Positions 9,422 through 22,960 of a stretch of DNA of 34,714 nucleotides are shown here, piece by piece. The notes below the pieces were generated by a model. It did no database searches, was not told where the DNA came from, and saw nothing but the letters and a program-made list of their open reading frames with translations. Origin of the DNA: Dioszegia crocea (taxonomy: Eukaryota > Basidiomycota > Tremellomycetes > Tremellales > Bulleribasidiaceae); contig BCKK01000001.1 of the NCBI GenBank assembly GCA_001600615.1, positions 76,455 to 111,168 of the forward strand. The letters run 5' to 3'. Each line of letters begins with the position of its first letter. Within the stretch, counting starts at the first letter, position 1. The translations under genes and the position numbers were made by a program.

Positions 9422-10901
9422 CTAAACATCTTGGCAGATAGATTCAAAAGGAACCGCCTGCAACCCGCGCTCCGGCCTATATATCCGCAGCTCAGCACCT
9501 TGGAGTCGGGATTTTATCAGATCCCGGAAGCGTGCCCTTGTTCCCGACCACCAAACAAATGGCCAAACAGCATCCATATTTTCCTTCTCGCCCCACATGT
9601 TGAAATGCACAGCCACCGGTACCTCGCCCGTATGCTGATGCCGGAAGAGTGAAGGGTAAAGGTGCCATGGTGTTACATCATCGGCACTGGCGGAGCCGTC
9701 TGGATGAGCGCTCACAGCGCCGATCAATCCTGAGGTGGTGTCGGCATTGTTTGACCAAACCAATCTCAGCCGATAGTCGAGAGTGATGTCGGCATCGTTC
9801 AAATGCAAATTGAACGCAGCTGTACCAGGTCAGGTCGCCATTCAAGGTGTAGATGACTTCGGCTACTGTTACAGAATAAAGAATATACACTGACATTGAT
9901 CCGTCTCCCAAGGCCACCCAGGTGTATTGAGTGTAGTATTCAAGCTCTCAAAAAGACGTCGCATGGCGATCAGTTCCCCGATAACAAACCCTGGCCGTAG
10001 TCAGAAACAATCCATTGCGCGTTCCGCATACTGGAAATTCTGGTATGATTGAACTCACCACTGTTGGCGAAGCGGGGCGGACCAAACCTGAATATAACAG
10101 CGCGAATCGCCAATGGCCGAGGAGCCTGGACGGGAGATAAATAGGGTACTTACAGGTCAGGCGATAGGTCAGGGTTGGGGTTGTGTTCGGGATCGTGATC
10201 ACTACCCGTGAACAGTCCTGGTGGCAACGGTGAGGCAGGTGCGCTTACACATTCTGGCTGGCAAGATTAGCTTCGTTAATGCCTTGCATTCGCCTGGGTT
10301 GCTAAGTCTGCACCAAGATATTGTGTTGTGAACCGGTACGCGGAATACGCACCGAGTCCCAATCATTCGGCCAGCAATAACGGTCCGCGCCGATGACTAT
10401 CTTATGCCCCATACCATGATATCGGGACACGAGGGTAGAAGGGGGGAGTTGCAACCATACATCCAGCGAATCCATGGAGAGCACAAGAGTGTCGGAAGGT
10501 TTGCCTTGGAGATGGGAGACCATAAAATCGAGCAAGCCTGTGTATCAGCCCACATAAGCCTCGTACTGTGTCACCTACCTCGCATCCTCTGACACCCAGA
10601 GAGCAAGAAGAAACATAAACCTACCTGAAATCTTCAACCCCTGCAGGTGCCTCAAATCACCGGAGACGTCCCAGTTATATAAAATCGGTCGGTACCCCTG
10701 CACCACAGCCGCCTTGGCACAACGGCAGAAAGAGTGATCGGCCTTCGCCTGGTTGATAGGCATGAGCAAGTACATTTCGCTGCGCTTGATCGTGCGAAAC
10801 GACGCCATGGCAGATGCGGAACATTCCATGAGAACGAAACCGAACAAAGCGCAAGCGACGATTGCAGCACATATAGTACGGGTAGTGAGGAGACTACGCA
10901 T
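9422..10901 (-). CDS. Small PLOD/GT25-like glycosyltransferase, putative type II membrane protein
   Basis: Six exons on the minus strand (10625-10901, 10353-10537, 10154-10257, 10059-10087, 9895-9990, 9422-9819) give about 362 aa with consistent phase. A signal anchor (about residues 9-24, TICAAIVACALFGFVLM) leads into a domain resembling the fungal PLOD/procollagen-galactosyltransferase-like family: an acidic SMDSLDVW motif (D115, D118) where relatives have DAYD, a Q-P-x5-SRYH stretch, GADRYCWPN (about 142-150), a PLPPGLFTG segment, PRFANSG and DQSAFN. The C-terminal part ends in VAVHFN and a WW-rich tail. No substrate is known for this widespread fungal family, and it is shorter than the homologues I remember. 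The start at 10901 puts the anchor at the N-terminus; the frame is open upstream to 11042. It lies in the spacer between the arms, among sugar-nucleotide genes. Confidence 0.72.
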
Positions 10902-12374
10902 GTTGGTGACCTGCAGCGTGGAGTGTGTACACCGGCCTAACAGTGGTGATTGTAAGCCAGAGGTGGAACACCGGGTGTGAATTACGGAATAGAGGTTGCA
11001 ATAGCGAGAGCAATTTCTTCGTGAATCATTTAAGCAGTACACGTTCAGCCTCCAGCCCTGAGGCCGGCGGAAAACTCCGGCCAGAATAGTTCCGCTCGTT
11101 GTTTGCGGTTTGGTACTATGGTGCCACCGCTGACGTAATGCTCTCTATCGCGGCGCGAGCCGATTTCGCCGTACTAAGCTCGCCGCGAGTGGGCAGGCGA
11201 CGACCGGCAGGAGGGTATTATATAAACGATTCTATCTCGGACCTGCACGGAGCGATCACCGAGATTAGGAAGAAAGCGGAGAAGCTCTCACCTGTCCGGC
11301 GAGTCAGCTGTCTGGTGGCTGCCGACAAGTTGGAGAAGTACCTCTAGGGGGCGCTCAAGAATGATTGGCTATGCGCCGCGTCTAGCACGTCCTCTCCGCT
11401 ACGGCTCCCATGGAGTGACCTTGCTTACGCTAAGCTCTGAAACCTACAAGAAGGCAGGCCGGACTAGCGAAGATGCTCGATGAAGACAGCAACGGCATGC
11501 GCGTGAATGAAATAAGATTCTTCAACGCTCAGCTCGACAAGCGTATATAGGCTCTTCGCTCGGACCCCTTCCTCCCCTCACGGATCAGATCGGTCACAAG
11601 GACGTCCAGATGACGAGAGGCTCGATGGACTCTGCTGTCACAGCTACATCAGTACATCACCTCACAACAGAATCCTTGGGCCCCATGCAACGAGGGGGAC
11701 AATCTCGTATACCGACTGTGTCGACCGAACGAGAGTGTAAATTGCCCTGCTGTTGGGACCGGATCGGCCAAAATGATCGAGACCAGCAACCGTTATGCCT
11801 GCTTTTCCGGGAATATCTTTGGATTATCTGCCTCTTCAGCTGCGGTGGGACAGCTGTTTTCGCAGATGTAGATGCGCGCAAGAGGGTTGTTCTCATGGAT
11901 AAGCCACTCATTGTATAGTCTAGTGTGAGGGTCTGTGGAGGCAAGGGATCGACATGTTCGTTACTCAGGACGATGAAAAGGAGGAACGGGGCATGGTCCC
12001 GGGCGAATGCTATAGCGAAAACAATCAGTTGGCAACAGAGATGTGAGTGGGCAATATACAAGTCCAGGCAAAGGGAGAAAAAGACTAAGGACACAGATGT
12101 ACGGAGATTATTGCATTTCTAGTTAAAAGGTACGACTTCCTCTCCTCAGCTTCCTCCAATGTCTCCGTTAACGCCAGATCGTTCAGTGGATCGTCCAAGA
12201 GGCCATCGCTATCGTGCTATGAAATCCAGATAGTATGGTACGGCATCAGTATCAATAATATCCGCTATACTATCGTAGTATGGTAGACACTGCAGTGCAA
12301 TCAATCGTACTGCTCACTATTGTCTGAACTGGAATTTTTACTATCACCATCGATGATGAAATGGTAATAAACAG
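10902..12374. other. Intergenic region upstream of PLOD-like gene and right arm
   Basis: Open frames at 11099-11347, 11610-11918 and 11657-12094 have no recognisable domain and no convincing intron pattern. They could be part of an unrecognised gene but I cannot support one. A short ATAGTATGG/TATACTATCG inverted motif lies near 12230-12290. Confidence 0.4.
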
Positions 12375-12549
12375 CATTAGCCGGCGTGATATATCTGCAT
12401 CCATGCCACGTCATTGTACTCGAAGCGGAATCCCGCTTATCATGCTGACACTTTCCGTGAGTAGGGGCTTCTGTCTGAAATTCACCTTTACGCCAATTGA
12501 ACATCTTAGCCCTTTCCATACCTCATATTGACCTCATATACAGAACAGC

Positions 12550-14040
<1,491 letters not shown>

Positions 14041-14367
14041 AGTCTTAGAGGGCTTTTCATGAGTACACACAATATGCCAGTCTACAATCTCATTTTAGGG
14101 GTGATGGATGTGCATGCGGTTCAGCTATAAGATGTCTGCAGGTGTTACTAAACAAGTAGCTCTGACCTTTCTAATTATCCCCTTCCCAGGAGTACTGGGG
14201 GTTTTCGATTGTGCCGGAATGAAAGTGCGTTCTTGGATCAGTATAGGGCGTGAGTGCTACCTATCGCCTGCGCGCTAAGATTGAGTCGTACTGCATGTGC
14301 GAGAAGAGGATCAAGACGAAGGGTAACCTTGTGTAGACGCCGAGTATGCATGCAACAAGGGGCGGAG
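14041..14367. other. Intergenic, right-arm spacer
   Basis: About 14041-14145 matches left-arm 2400-2545 inverted; the rest has no counterpart. No gene recognised. Confidence 0.45.
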
Positions 14368-14551
14368 TGTTAGGATATAGGAGGAATGTGCCGGTGGAGG
14401 CTGACGCAATAACGGGAGTGGAGGCAGGATACCCGAGTTCGCCACTTTTACTTGGTCATGGGATGATGGCGTCAACCGAACAGGCTGCGGGGTATATACT
14501 AGGCAGTCGAGCTCAATGCATCTTCACATCGCTGAGAATTTTTATCTAGTA
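14368..14551 (+). mobile_element. Solo LTR, copy C (184 bp) with 5-bp target-site duplication
   Basis: Begins TGTTAGGATATAGG, ends ATCTAGTA, and is flanked by CGGAG on both sides (14363-14367 and 14552-14556). Same family and length as the copies at 1924 and 3627. Its position and orientation do not mirror either left-arm copy, so it is a separate insertion. Confidence 0.88.
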
Positions 14552-16326
14552 CGGAGGCGCAGAGGTTTGAGGAGGAGGTAGATTGTCATATGCCGAGAGA
14601 GATGACATCGGCGCAAGGTTGGGCTGGTCCCGGTCGGTCCGAGCAGGGTCAAGACACGACAGCAGAAGGCGGTCGGGATACGATCTAGGAGTAAGAGCTC
14701 CAAAAAATTCTCTCGGTCGACGAGGGCAAGTCAGAGACGCGAAACGCACGAAACGATGTTGAGACAAGAGTTCTGATATACGGAAAAGTATGCGCAGACG
14801 TCACTCCCTAACCCGGACTGTCAATCAGCATGAAACACTGCGTTATGCGCGTCCCTGCCGCCGCTCCCGGTAACGCAATTCTGGACAGATAAGATATTTA
14901 GGCAAAACAAGCAAATCGGCCTGCTGTGCCGGAGAACCTCGTGCTCCCTTGCATACCTAGGCCAGCTCCACGTACTCTTGCCACGACCCGGCCTGGTACA
15001 GCCTACAGCTTCGTCTCAGCTGCGCATTGCTGGAGGCAGTATAGCTGTACAAAGAGTTGAATGCGGGCCCTGAACATGGCCGACACGGCTTCAGAGTTCA
15101 CCGAATTCCCCTGGCAGGGAAGTACTACGACCGAGAAGAAGGGAATAGAGACGATGCATGCATGGCTCACCTGAACCAACGTTCAGTATTACGACCGAGA
15201 AGAAGTAAATAGAGACGACGGCTAACAACCCTAATCTACCGGCTGTACTAGATACTGGAAGGCGAGCTTCTACGGGACAGAATGCCAAAAAGACTAACTG
15301 ATATGAAGTCTATGATAAGGAAGAATAAACCCAATCTCAACGCTGCACTGCAAAACGCCAAGAATCCATATCTATCCGACTGCTCCTTATCTCCTCGTGG
15401 GCCATCGGAGTTACTCGGCGCACCATACTCTGACAGGACAATCGTAATATCCGGTTTTCATTTAGCACGATCCTTTGCTGCTTTCCGAGCGTCTAGAGAG
15501 TACTAAGGAAGAAGCAAAATCAGGAAAGTTCGAGACATCTTCATCAAAAATCAGCTTAGGGGTTATGTGATCTAATGCCGAGACGGATCGCCGCTAGTCC
15601 GTCGCTCCCCCACGTCCCCCAAGCGAGTAGCGAATCCACTGGAGGACTAGAGGGATCAGCATTTCTCATTCAGCCTAGCCGAAACCAGCCGGAGTGGAAT
15701 GATCAAGCTCTGTGGCCAGTTAGACGGAGAGTATCCTGCACAACAAGAGTGGGGACAGCAATCCAGATGCTCAGTTACGCATTGAGAGAGTCGCGCGCAT
15801 GGAGAGTCGTGACAAGTTCACTCATATGCCCATTCAGCCAGACTGATCGTCTTCATACAGCCTCCGACATAGTCATCGTGTAAATATAAACAGCACATCT
15901 GAATGTGTATATGCGCTGCTGCAGTGTGTATTTATACCGAGAGTTTGTTGAGTTGCCTGAGTTTGCAGATCCCCCTTCTTCAGTAGGCCGCTTATGCAGC
16001 ACGGGCGTAACAAGATGACTATCTTAGGTTCAGGGCGAAAGCACAAAGTCCGGCCCTGTTATATGAGTCGCCGCTTGCATCGCTTAAGGGTTCTACCGAG
16101 AACACCGCGGCCATTACTTTATGTAGCTTATTTCGTTGTCTTAGCCAAATGAATCCGTAAGACGTGCTAGTAGACGACCGACTGCACATAGGTAACAGAC
16201 TGAGCGTACCTTGAACTCAGTCCGCAGCTCCACACCCACAGAAATTGCACAATACTCGCTACACAACCGTCTAAATGCAACCCCCGTACTGGCGTGGTCT
16301 CAACACCTCGACCCAGGCCAGCCACC
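14552..16326. other. Intergenic, right-arm spacer downstream of transporter
   Basis: No gene recognised. 14935-15025, 15450-15880 and 15960-16326 match the left-arm spacer inverted. Non-matching blocks are 14556-14930 and the dispersed repeat at about 15090-15440. The open frame 15575-15883 is antisense to the 1433-1624 frame of the left arm and has no recognisable features. Confidence 0.5.
15090..15440 (+). repeat. Dispersed repeat family 2, copy 1
   Basis: Matches 30198-30545 in the same orientation. It shares two ~60-bp units containing GTTCAGTA(C/T)TACGAC and GAATAGAGACGA, then CCGGCTGTACTAGATACTG, AATCTCAACGCT and GCCATCGGAGTTACTCGGCG. It is absent from the left arm. No coding region, and the ends are not precisely defined. 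Confidence 0.65.
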
Positions 16327-18010
16327 TTACTTGCCACCAGTGGTTTTGAACATGATCAGACCACCTAGTGATATGCTGCCATATCAACCGAAGACCTTCA
16401 AGCTCCTCTCTTGAGGGGGAGACTTACAGATAGCCAAAGACTTGCACCGCTGTGACATTACTACCAAATGCGATGACTGAGCCGGAAATCAACAGCTGAG
16501 GTTTTGTCAACTTGGCACTTCGATGGAAGACGATCAGGTTGAAAGCATACGATATCCTTGAGCACACCGGCAAGTGTGAGAATAAGACCTGATCCGACAG
16601 CGATTAGGAAGACAGCGGCGACCTGAGTGAGATCAGCGTCACTTACATTCATTGACAAGGGAGGTAGAAATACATTCAAAGCAAACGCCATTCCAGCATT
16701 CAAGAAAAAGGTCAACAACCCAACCTTTTGCAAGGCGTAGAAAGGCTCAAGCCCTTCAATAAAAGGTAGGATGCACAGGTTGATGACAGCGCAGACGGGA
16801 GCGTAGTAGTGCAGCGACACAAGGGGATCCATCTGAGAAAGTAAGCTATAGCTCCAACATGTGTGTAGATCCAAGAATTTACCTTCAGTCCATGCAGCAG
16901 GATCTGAATCAATACCAGTCGACTAGCCTCAAATAATATACCGGCGCATTGGCATAAAAAGCCGAACATCTCAAAGTGGACTTCACCGTATGCGGCAAGA
17001 ATACACCCGAGGGAGATAAGCTGAAGTATAANCTNAGTCCTCCTCTCCTAGGTGNNTCTTGTTTCATGCGCAGCTTACGCCAACGATAGCCANTAGACGA
17101 GAACTGGGTTTCTGGATCCGGAACGCGAAGGAGATNAGGAGGATAGCAACAGGGTTGAATGCCTGAGGTGTTCAGCTACTGCANANNCGAGAGCAGACNA
17201 AGAACTGACCTTAAGCATTTGGATGAACGAAACCGACAGTGACAAATAGGCGTAGTTACTCAGAATCAAGGAGCCGGAGAAGAGGATACCTATAGGAAGA
17301 ATAGACCGCACCCAGCGGTCTCGCTAAGTCGTCAGCATGTGGTTCTTCTCCAATACGAGAGGGGAAAAAAGCCTACGGTCATTTCGATGTCTTTCGCGCC
17401 GTCCACTAATGTCGTTGTGCGTTGCAAGACCCGAGTAGCGATCGCCTTCGCAGTCAATTTACTGCGGGAATGACATCCCCCGTCACCGGAAATCTGCTGA
17501 CTTACCGAAAAAGTTAGATGCCATGTAGTCAAGAAGACGGGGTAAGGGAAGTCGAGGTTGGTAAAAACGAATTCTGTGGTGTCAGTTTCATCACGTAACG
17601 CCAGGTGTGACCCGCGACTGACTATTATACAGGATGACGGAGATTGAGCAGGCCATCCAAACAGGGATGACTAGTTTGTATCAGCGTGAATCTGCACTAC
17701 AAAGCGTGCGGAAATGAGAGTGGTTTAGCTTACTAATAAAACCTGGAATGGTAATTTGCTTCTGTCGCGCTCCTTGACGAGTGTCAAATCCTCCGCTTTA
17801 TCGTCAATATGGAACGTTGCATACACGGAAGACAAAATCGCGACACAGCAACTCACTTGACTTCTGATCGGGGTACACAAGTTGCCTCCTGCTCCACAGC
17901 AGACATGCTGGGCATGGACTACATCGTCAGCTTCTGCCCATACCAGCTCTGGGTCAGGATACATTTGGGTGTACAGATTGTACGTTGTCAAATTTGTCAG
18001 ACGCGCTCAT
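16327..18010 (-). CDS. TPT-family nucleotide-sugar transporter, right copy (5' end uncertain)
   Basis: Ten core exons on the minus strand: 17623-17670, 17506-17573, 17377-17445, 17210-17323, 17079-17162, 16883-17020, 16674-16832, 16551-16622, 16428-16495 and 16327-16375. They join in frame to a TAA and encode about 289 residues with the TPT-family layout: an ILYNK segment, [52 protein letters not shown] and GVLKDI. The first coding exons are not settled. A candidate ATG lies at 18010 (MSASDKFDN), but joins between it and the exon at 17670 are ambiguous and a frameshift there cannot be excluded. Two N characters fall in exons (17093, 17136). Probably a Golgi/ER nucleotide-sugar transporter; UDP-xylose is a contextual guess. 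Sequence is nearly identical to the left copy. Confidence 0.82.
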
Positions 18011-19596
18011 CTTGACGAGAAATCAACAAATACAGGCAATCCTACAGGTAGCCGATGCAATGAGGAAGGGTCAGGGCGATGGCAGTAGCGTATAGGCAAG
18101 CGTCTCCTCGACGTCCTTTTGCGATAGCTGGAGTGAGCCTTCGCTCGTCGCTGAAGCTATGAGTGTCGGCGGGCGCTTGATGCTCGGAGTATTCGGGGCA
18201 GCGACGAGGTGTTATAGGAGAGATGCATGAAAGTAGCGCGGTCCACCCCGGCGTGTAGACGCGAAAATAAGCTGACGCGACGCGCGAGGCGTGACGTAAT
18301 TTGNGTTCGCCGAGTGCTGGGCAAGTTCGTAGGGTGAGTCGAGTGCACGTAAATCCAGCTATAGAAGGTCCGTTTGTCCTAACTAGTTATCTCTTCGGCG
18401 AGGATCGGTATACGGACACGGTTTCGCCAGTGTGGCCCGGCGGAGGTTACTTGCTCAAGGGCGTGCGTATACATTGATGAAATCTTCAGCGAGGGAGGGG
18501 AGTGCCCTGCGTGGGGGTGGCATTTTTCGCCCAGATGGAATTGCTTCACCAGTTGATGGCGGTCGTCGCGCAGCAATTCTTATACTCTCCGAACTCTGTG
18601 GAACCCTTCCCTGGCCTAACAAGTCTTCGCCCGGTGGTCCGAGGCTATCCTCAAGTATGCGTTGGGAAGAGGGACGATGGATCATCGAAGAATCATGTCA
18701 GATTCGACGTAAGAGGACAAGCTGGTGAGAACATTGATGGACAACGGATGGGACTCCTTTGTGGATAAGGGCTCATTCCATCATTATTTGCAGATGGCGA
18801 ACGATCCTCGGCTCCCGGGTACCTTCAGAATATTTCTACCGTCCGTTGATCGGTGCGATTTGGATCACCTTCTGTACCATTGGGTGAGGAGGACAGTTCG
18901 GCGTCATCGACAAATCACTGGGGTGAGGATCACCATTTTGGGCCATATGTCTTTTCGTGTTGGTGACAGCGGCTGTTGGAGAAAGCCTGGACAACCTCTG
19001 GACGACCTCAAGACCGCTCGCATGGTGGCAATTGGTCCCGACGCTGCCTAGGTGTTGATGGTCCGAGTTATATATTTGATCGGAGGGGATTTCCACAACA
19101 GTCGACTTAAGCATTTGCCATATTTTTTGGATATGGCGTTCTTCCAATGACCTCTTCCAGCCCTTTCATCAGCCAGCTTCACAGATCTTCGTCCTCGTTG
19201 TTATCGACCTCACAGACATCTTTCTCACCCTGTAATTTCTTGACACATTCGGGAAAAAGAGTGTTCGATTCCTCCACCCGCTTCGACGCGTTTCTGTCTT
19301 AACCATTTTCTCCGACCAGGAAACCCGAGAAGCTTATGGAGAGGAGATGGGCCAACCTTCACCTCTGAACTTCTATCCGGCACGAATTCGTCCAAGGTCC
19401 CAGGAATTTAGCCGTGGTATGCTTGCGTGGGCGAAGTTGGGTAACATGTGTCCATATCCCTCTGCGGCCGATGGGTGAGACGAGCTTGCGCTTACGATCA
19501 AAGAGTTCCATCTAAAGACACCTGGATATAAAATCTAAGCGGAGACTCCAAGCCATACCTTATGTCTGTCCGGGCCCCTTTGCCGATGCCGACAGC
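18011..19596. other. Region between transporter and UGD1, no assigned gene
   Basis: Overlapping open frames occur on both strands (18432-18728 +, 18455-18685 -, 18725-19051 +, 18836-19147 -). None shows a domain I recognise or a clear splice chain. It contains the transporter's upstream region and the 3' flank of UGD1. A short real gene cannot be ruled out in 18400-19150. Confidence 0.35.
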
Positions 19597-22049
19597 CTAG
19601 AGACGATCCCCAGTTCCGATAGTGACTACCGTGAACCCGATTTCTTGCAGTTTCTTCCGATCCAGCATGAGTCGGCCGTCAAATACGAAAGCAGGTCGGG
19701 GACAGTTCGCGTAGACTGAGAGATTAGCGCTGATCTCTTCACTATCCAATGGCCCCATCTTTTTCAAGTTGCCTCTCCTGTTCATCGTCCGACGGGGTGT
19801 CCCCGGTCAGATCCTGTGCCGAACCTTGATACTCACTCTTGGCCCAATCAAGCGACTTGAACTCGTCCCATTCAGTACAGACCACAATAGCCTCAGCGTT
19901 CTTGCACGCTTCCTCAGCAGATTGCTGGATGGACACGTGGGGTTTGACTGTAGGTCAGCATCTGGAAGGCTGAGGACATACGAGGCTCAGCCGCGATCGC
20001 TCCGTAACTATAGGCAATCAGTATATATAGACCACGCCCAGACATCCGCCTGAGCATTGCTCCAATTAGGCTAGAAACTCACTCGGTCAAATCAAGCCAG
20101 ATCTGGTCCTCACTAACCTGAGGATCGTAGATGTTGATGCGGGCCTTTTCAGACAAAAAGTGGCCAGCGATGGAAATCGCGGGAGATTCACGGGCTGCAA
20201 AGTCAGCAAAGACCGACCATGAGATAGGACAATGGCACGCTCACTGTCTCCGGTGTCCTTCTTGAATGCCCAACCGAGCATGGCAATCTTCTTGCCGGTA
20301 ATGGTGTTGAACAAGGTCTCGACGACCTTGTGGGCGAATCGGTCTTTCTGGTATTCGTTCTGAGGATCAGCGTGTGAAGTAGAGTACAAACGCAGTAGGA
20401 AGGGACGCACCATCTCGACGACAGCACGCCAGTACTTTGCAACAGCTGGCAAGTGGAGGGATTCAGAAAGGTAAACCAAGTTAAGAATATCCTTCTGAAA
20501 ACAAGATCCACCGAAGCCCTATGCCTTTAGCATGGGTCTTGCTTGTGCACCTAAAATTCAACTTACAACAGAGGCCTTCAGGAACTTGGGTCCAACTCGA
20601 CTATCCCTCCCAACGGCATACGCAACCTCATCGATATTGGCACCTGTGGCCTCGCAGATAGCCGACAAGGCATTAACTGACGAGATGCGCTGGGCAAGCA
20701 TGGCATTGGCAGCGAGTTTTGATAGCTCAGAAGACCACAGACCGACAGTAAGGATCTTATCTTCCCTCATCCAGTTGGCGTAAACGGCGGCAAGGGATGC
20801 ACATGCATCTAAACCCGATTTGGTTTGAAGAGAGCCGATGAGAACTCGGTCGGGCGCGAAGAGATCGGCGATGGCTGTGCCTTCTGCGAGGAATTCTGCG
20901 GGTCAGCAAGTTCTAATGACGAGAAGATGATCAGGGAGAGGAGTAAGACTACAACGTCCAACAGGGGTGAAAATGGGGATGAGGTGTAATTTCACTGACC
21001 GGGGTTGGAAAGGATATCAAAGTTGCATCCGGGCTTAGAGTTGGCCTCGAGGATAGTACGCATGGCGCTGTATTGTCAGCTCAATTTCGGAGTGGTCATA
21101 ATTGTCTACCCTGGCTTACTCGGCAGTCCTGCATGGAACAGTCGACTTCTCAACGACGATTTTACTGGATGTGGAAACTTCAGCAATGCGACGAGTGGCC
21201 AGTTGCAGGTAGCTATACAATCAGACCTGCTTGTATGGGCTCAAGAAGCCAATCCGTCAATTAGCTTACTTCAAGTCCGCAGCGAAACCTGCTCCGATTC
21301 CAGACTTCTTTGTCGGTGTGTTGACCGAAACGAAGATCAAGCTGCGAAGTCAGCTAACATGCCTGTTCGAGACATGAGCATGTTCACGAGTACTCACTCT
21401 GCCTCCGCAATAGCCTTGTCGACATCAGTCGAGAAGAACAAGTTACGCCCCCTTGCCTCCCTCACAACCTCGTCGAGCCCAGGTTCGTAAATCGGTAGAT
21501 TGTCAGAATTCCACGCATCAATTCGGGCTTTGTTTAAGTCGACAATGGTGACCTGGATGTTGGGACTGTAGGGTCAGCATAAGTTCTGGTTGGAGAGGTT
21601 TTAGAAAGAGGGGTCAGGGGGTTATACCCCAGTCAGAGGAATTTGATTGTACCATTTCACAGCGCTGCAAAGTCAGCTTGGTTGACTTAGGGCTTTGATC
21701 CACTAGCTGAGAGAAAGCTCACATGACGGCGCAAGTGGGACCGCCTGAGATCATTAGTTATTCAAAATTCGAGAGGGCCGTGCTCAGCGTTTAGACTTCA
21801 AGCGAAGGGCTGTGCTTATGGGCCCCTAAAAATCAGACATACCAACATAGCCGGCACCGACTAAGGTGGTCAGCATAACTAGCACAAAACACCTCGACAA
21901 CGGAAGATGAGAGCATGATGCTAAAGCCCGAAATGTTGTTTGGAAAAAAAAACAATTTGCAGTATGGAAGATGGGGTAATCACAATCCGCTCTGGTAGAC
22001 ATAATCTTAACTCACTGCAGCAGATCTTTTTGACGACAACGGGCGCCAT
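19597..22049 (-). CDS. UGD1: UDP-glucose 6-dehydrogenase
   Basis: Fifteen exons on the minus strand (22016-22049, 21843-21860, 21723-21744, 21653-21664, 21398-21565, 21270-21341, 21120-21212, 21000-21067, 20567-20895, 20411-20518, 20245-20359, 20083-20194, 19982-20007, 19837-19947, 19597-19715) keep phase throughout and give 468 aa, the expected size. The cytosolic enzyme oxidises UDP-glucose to UDP-glucuronate with two NAD+, supplying both glucuronate transfer and UXS1. Visible are the NAD motif IGAGYVGG (12-19), [40 protein letters not shown], the catalytic [10 protein letters not shown] (Cys278), [15 protein letters not shown] and the C-terminal GTGDRL. Four tiny exons at the 5' end (34, 18, 22, 12 nt) are unusual. 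No lesion found. Confidence 0.96.
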
Positions 22050-22349
22050 GTTCAGGGTGAGTAGGTGAATCTGAGGACTACCGTAGAGTAACAAGGTGAT
22101 GTGGTATGGCGCGGTGAGAGATGAAAGCTGAGAAAGGTTTGCCCTTACGTGTTTCGCTTCTTTCGGATGCACCGAAGTCGCGTGTTTCCGGGGTCGGCAT
22201 TCGGTCCGGCTGCTCCCATTCGCAATCATTACCAATCGACGCTCAGACTCTTTACGGTACTTTCCTGTACATGGGTCGAATGCGTTGTCTTTGTGACGTA
22301 TATTACGTATGTAGATGTTTTGCAAGTTAAAATCTATCGCCTTTAACAT
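22050..22349. promoter_or_regulatory. UGD1 upstream region
   Basis: About 300 bp between the UGD1 ATG and a dispersed repeat. No single core element stands out; this is inferred only from position. Confidence 0.3.
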
Positions 22350-22960
22350 CCTGGACCCCGCGTCTTCGCTCTAGGGATGGTTGATGAGGAGAGAACCGTC
22401 GGGAGGTGGCGCTGCGAGATGAGCTCAGGTGCAGCGCCGGGCAGAATTCGTCAAGGGCGCGTGGATTCGCGCGGGAATGAGAGTCTGGATCTGGAGGAGG
22501 TGGCAAGCGATAAGTAGGATTCAAGGGGGTCCACGAATAGCTCCACCTGGCGACCGGTATCGGTCTCCTTATGCCTCGGTCAAACATCTCCCCCTCTCTC
22601 CTTATCTCCTCTGCCTTCTCCACCTCCTCCTCTTCTCCTCCTCTTCCTTTTCATCCATGTCCAATGTTCGCCGCAAGGCTGATCGCCTGGCCGCTTCCCT
22701 GCTCTGCCGCCGCGGCCTTTCCGGTTTTCGTCGACAATTTTCCGCGCATAAGGCCAGGCTGATTACTTGTGGGCCCGTTGGGGGCGATCGCTAGAGAAAG
22801 CAGGCTGGGCTTGGCGTAGAGGACGGGCTGGTGAATGGACAGGACAGAGTAGGACGGGACGTTGGTCTAGAAAGGATTTTGTCCTGCACTCCTAGGAGTT
22901 GCATACGATCGCCAGCCCTCGGTCGACTGGTTAATATGCCCCCTACAGGAGGACCGGAGA
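22350..22960 (+). repeat. Dispersed repeat family 3, copy 1
   Basis: Aligns over several hundred bases with about 30690-31240, same strand. Shared landmarks in order are GTCGGGAG(G/A)TGGCGCTG, GCGC(C/A)...GCCGGGCAG, a GGGGGTC(C/A)AC motif, GCAAGGCT(G/T)ATCGC, GAGCAGGCTGGGC-type and TCGGTCG(A/T)CTGG. Moderately diverged, with no intact coding frame. The nature of the element is unknown. Confidence 0.55.

Noticed and set aside
11657..12094. 146-codon minus-strand open frame as a secreted or membrane protein
   Set aside because: The hydrophobic start is followed by low-information sequence, with no domain, no splice support and a competing plus-strand frame.
18432..18728. 99-codon open frame as a gene
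   Set aside because: A comparable antisense frame overlaps it, there is no recognisable domain and no start or splice context favours either strand.
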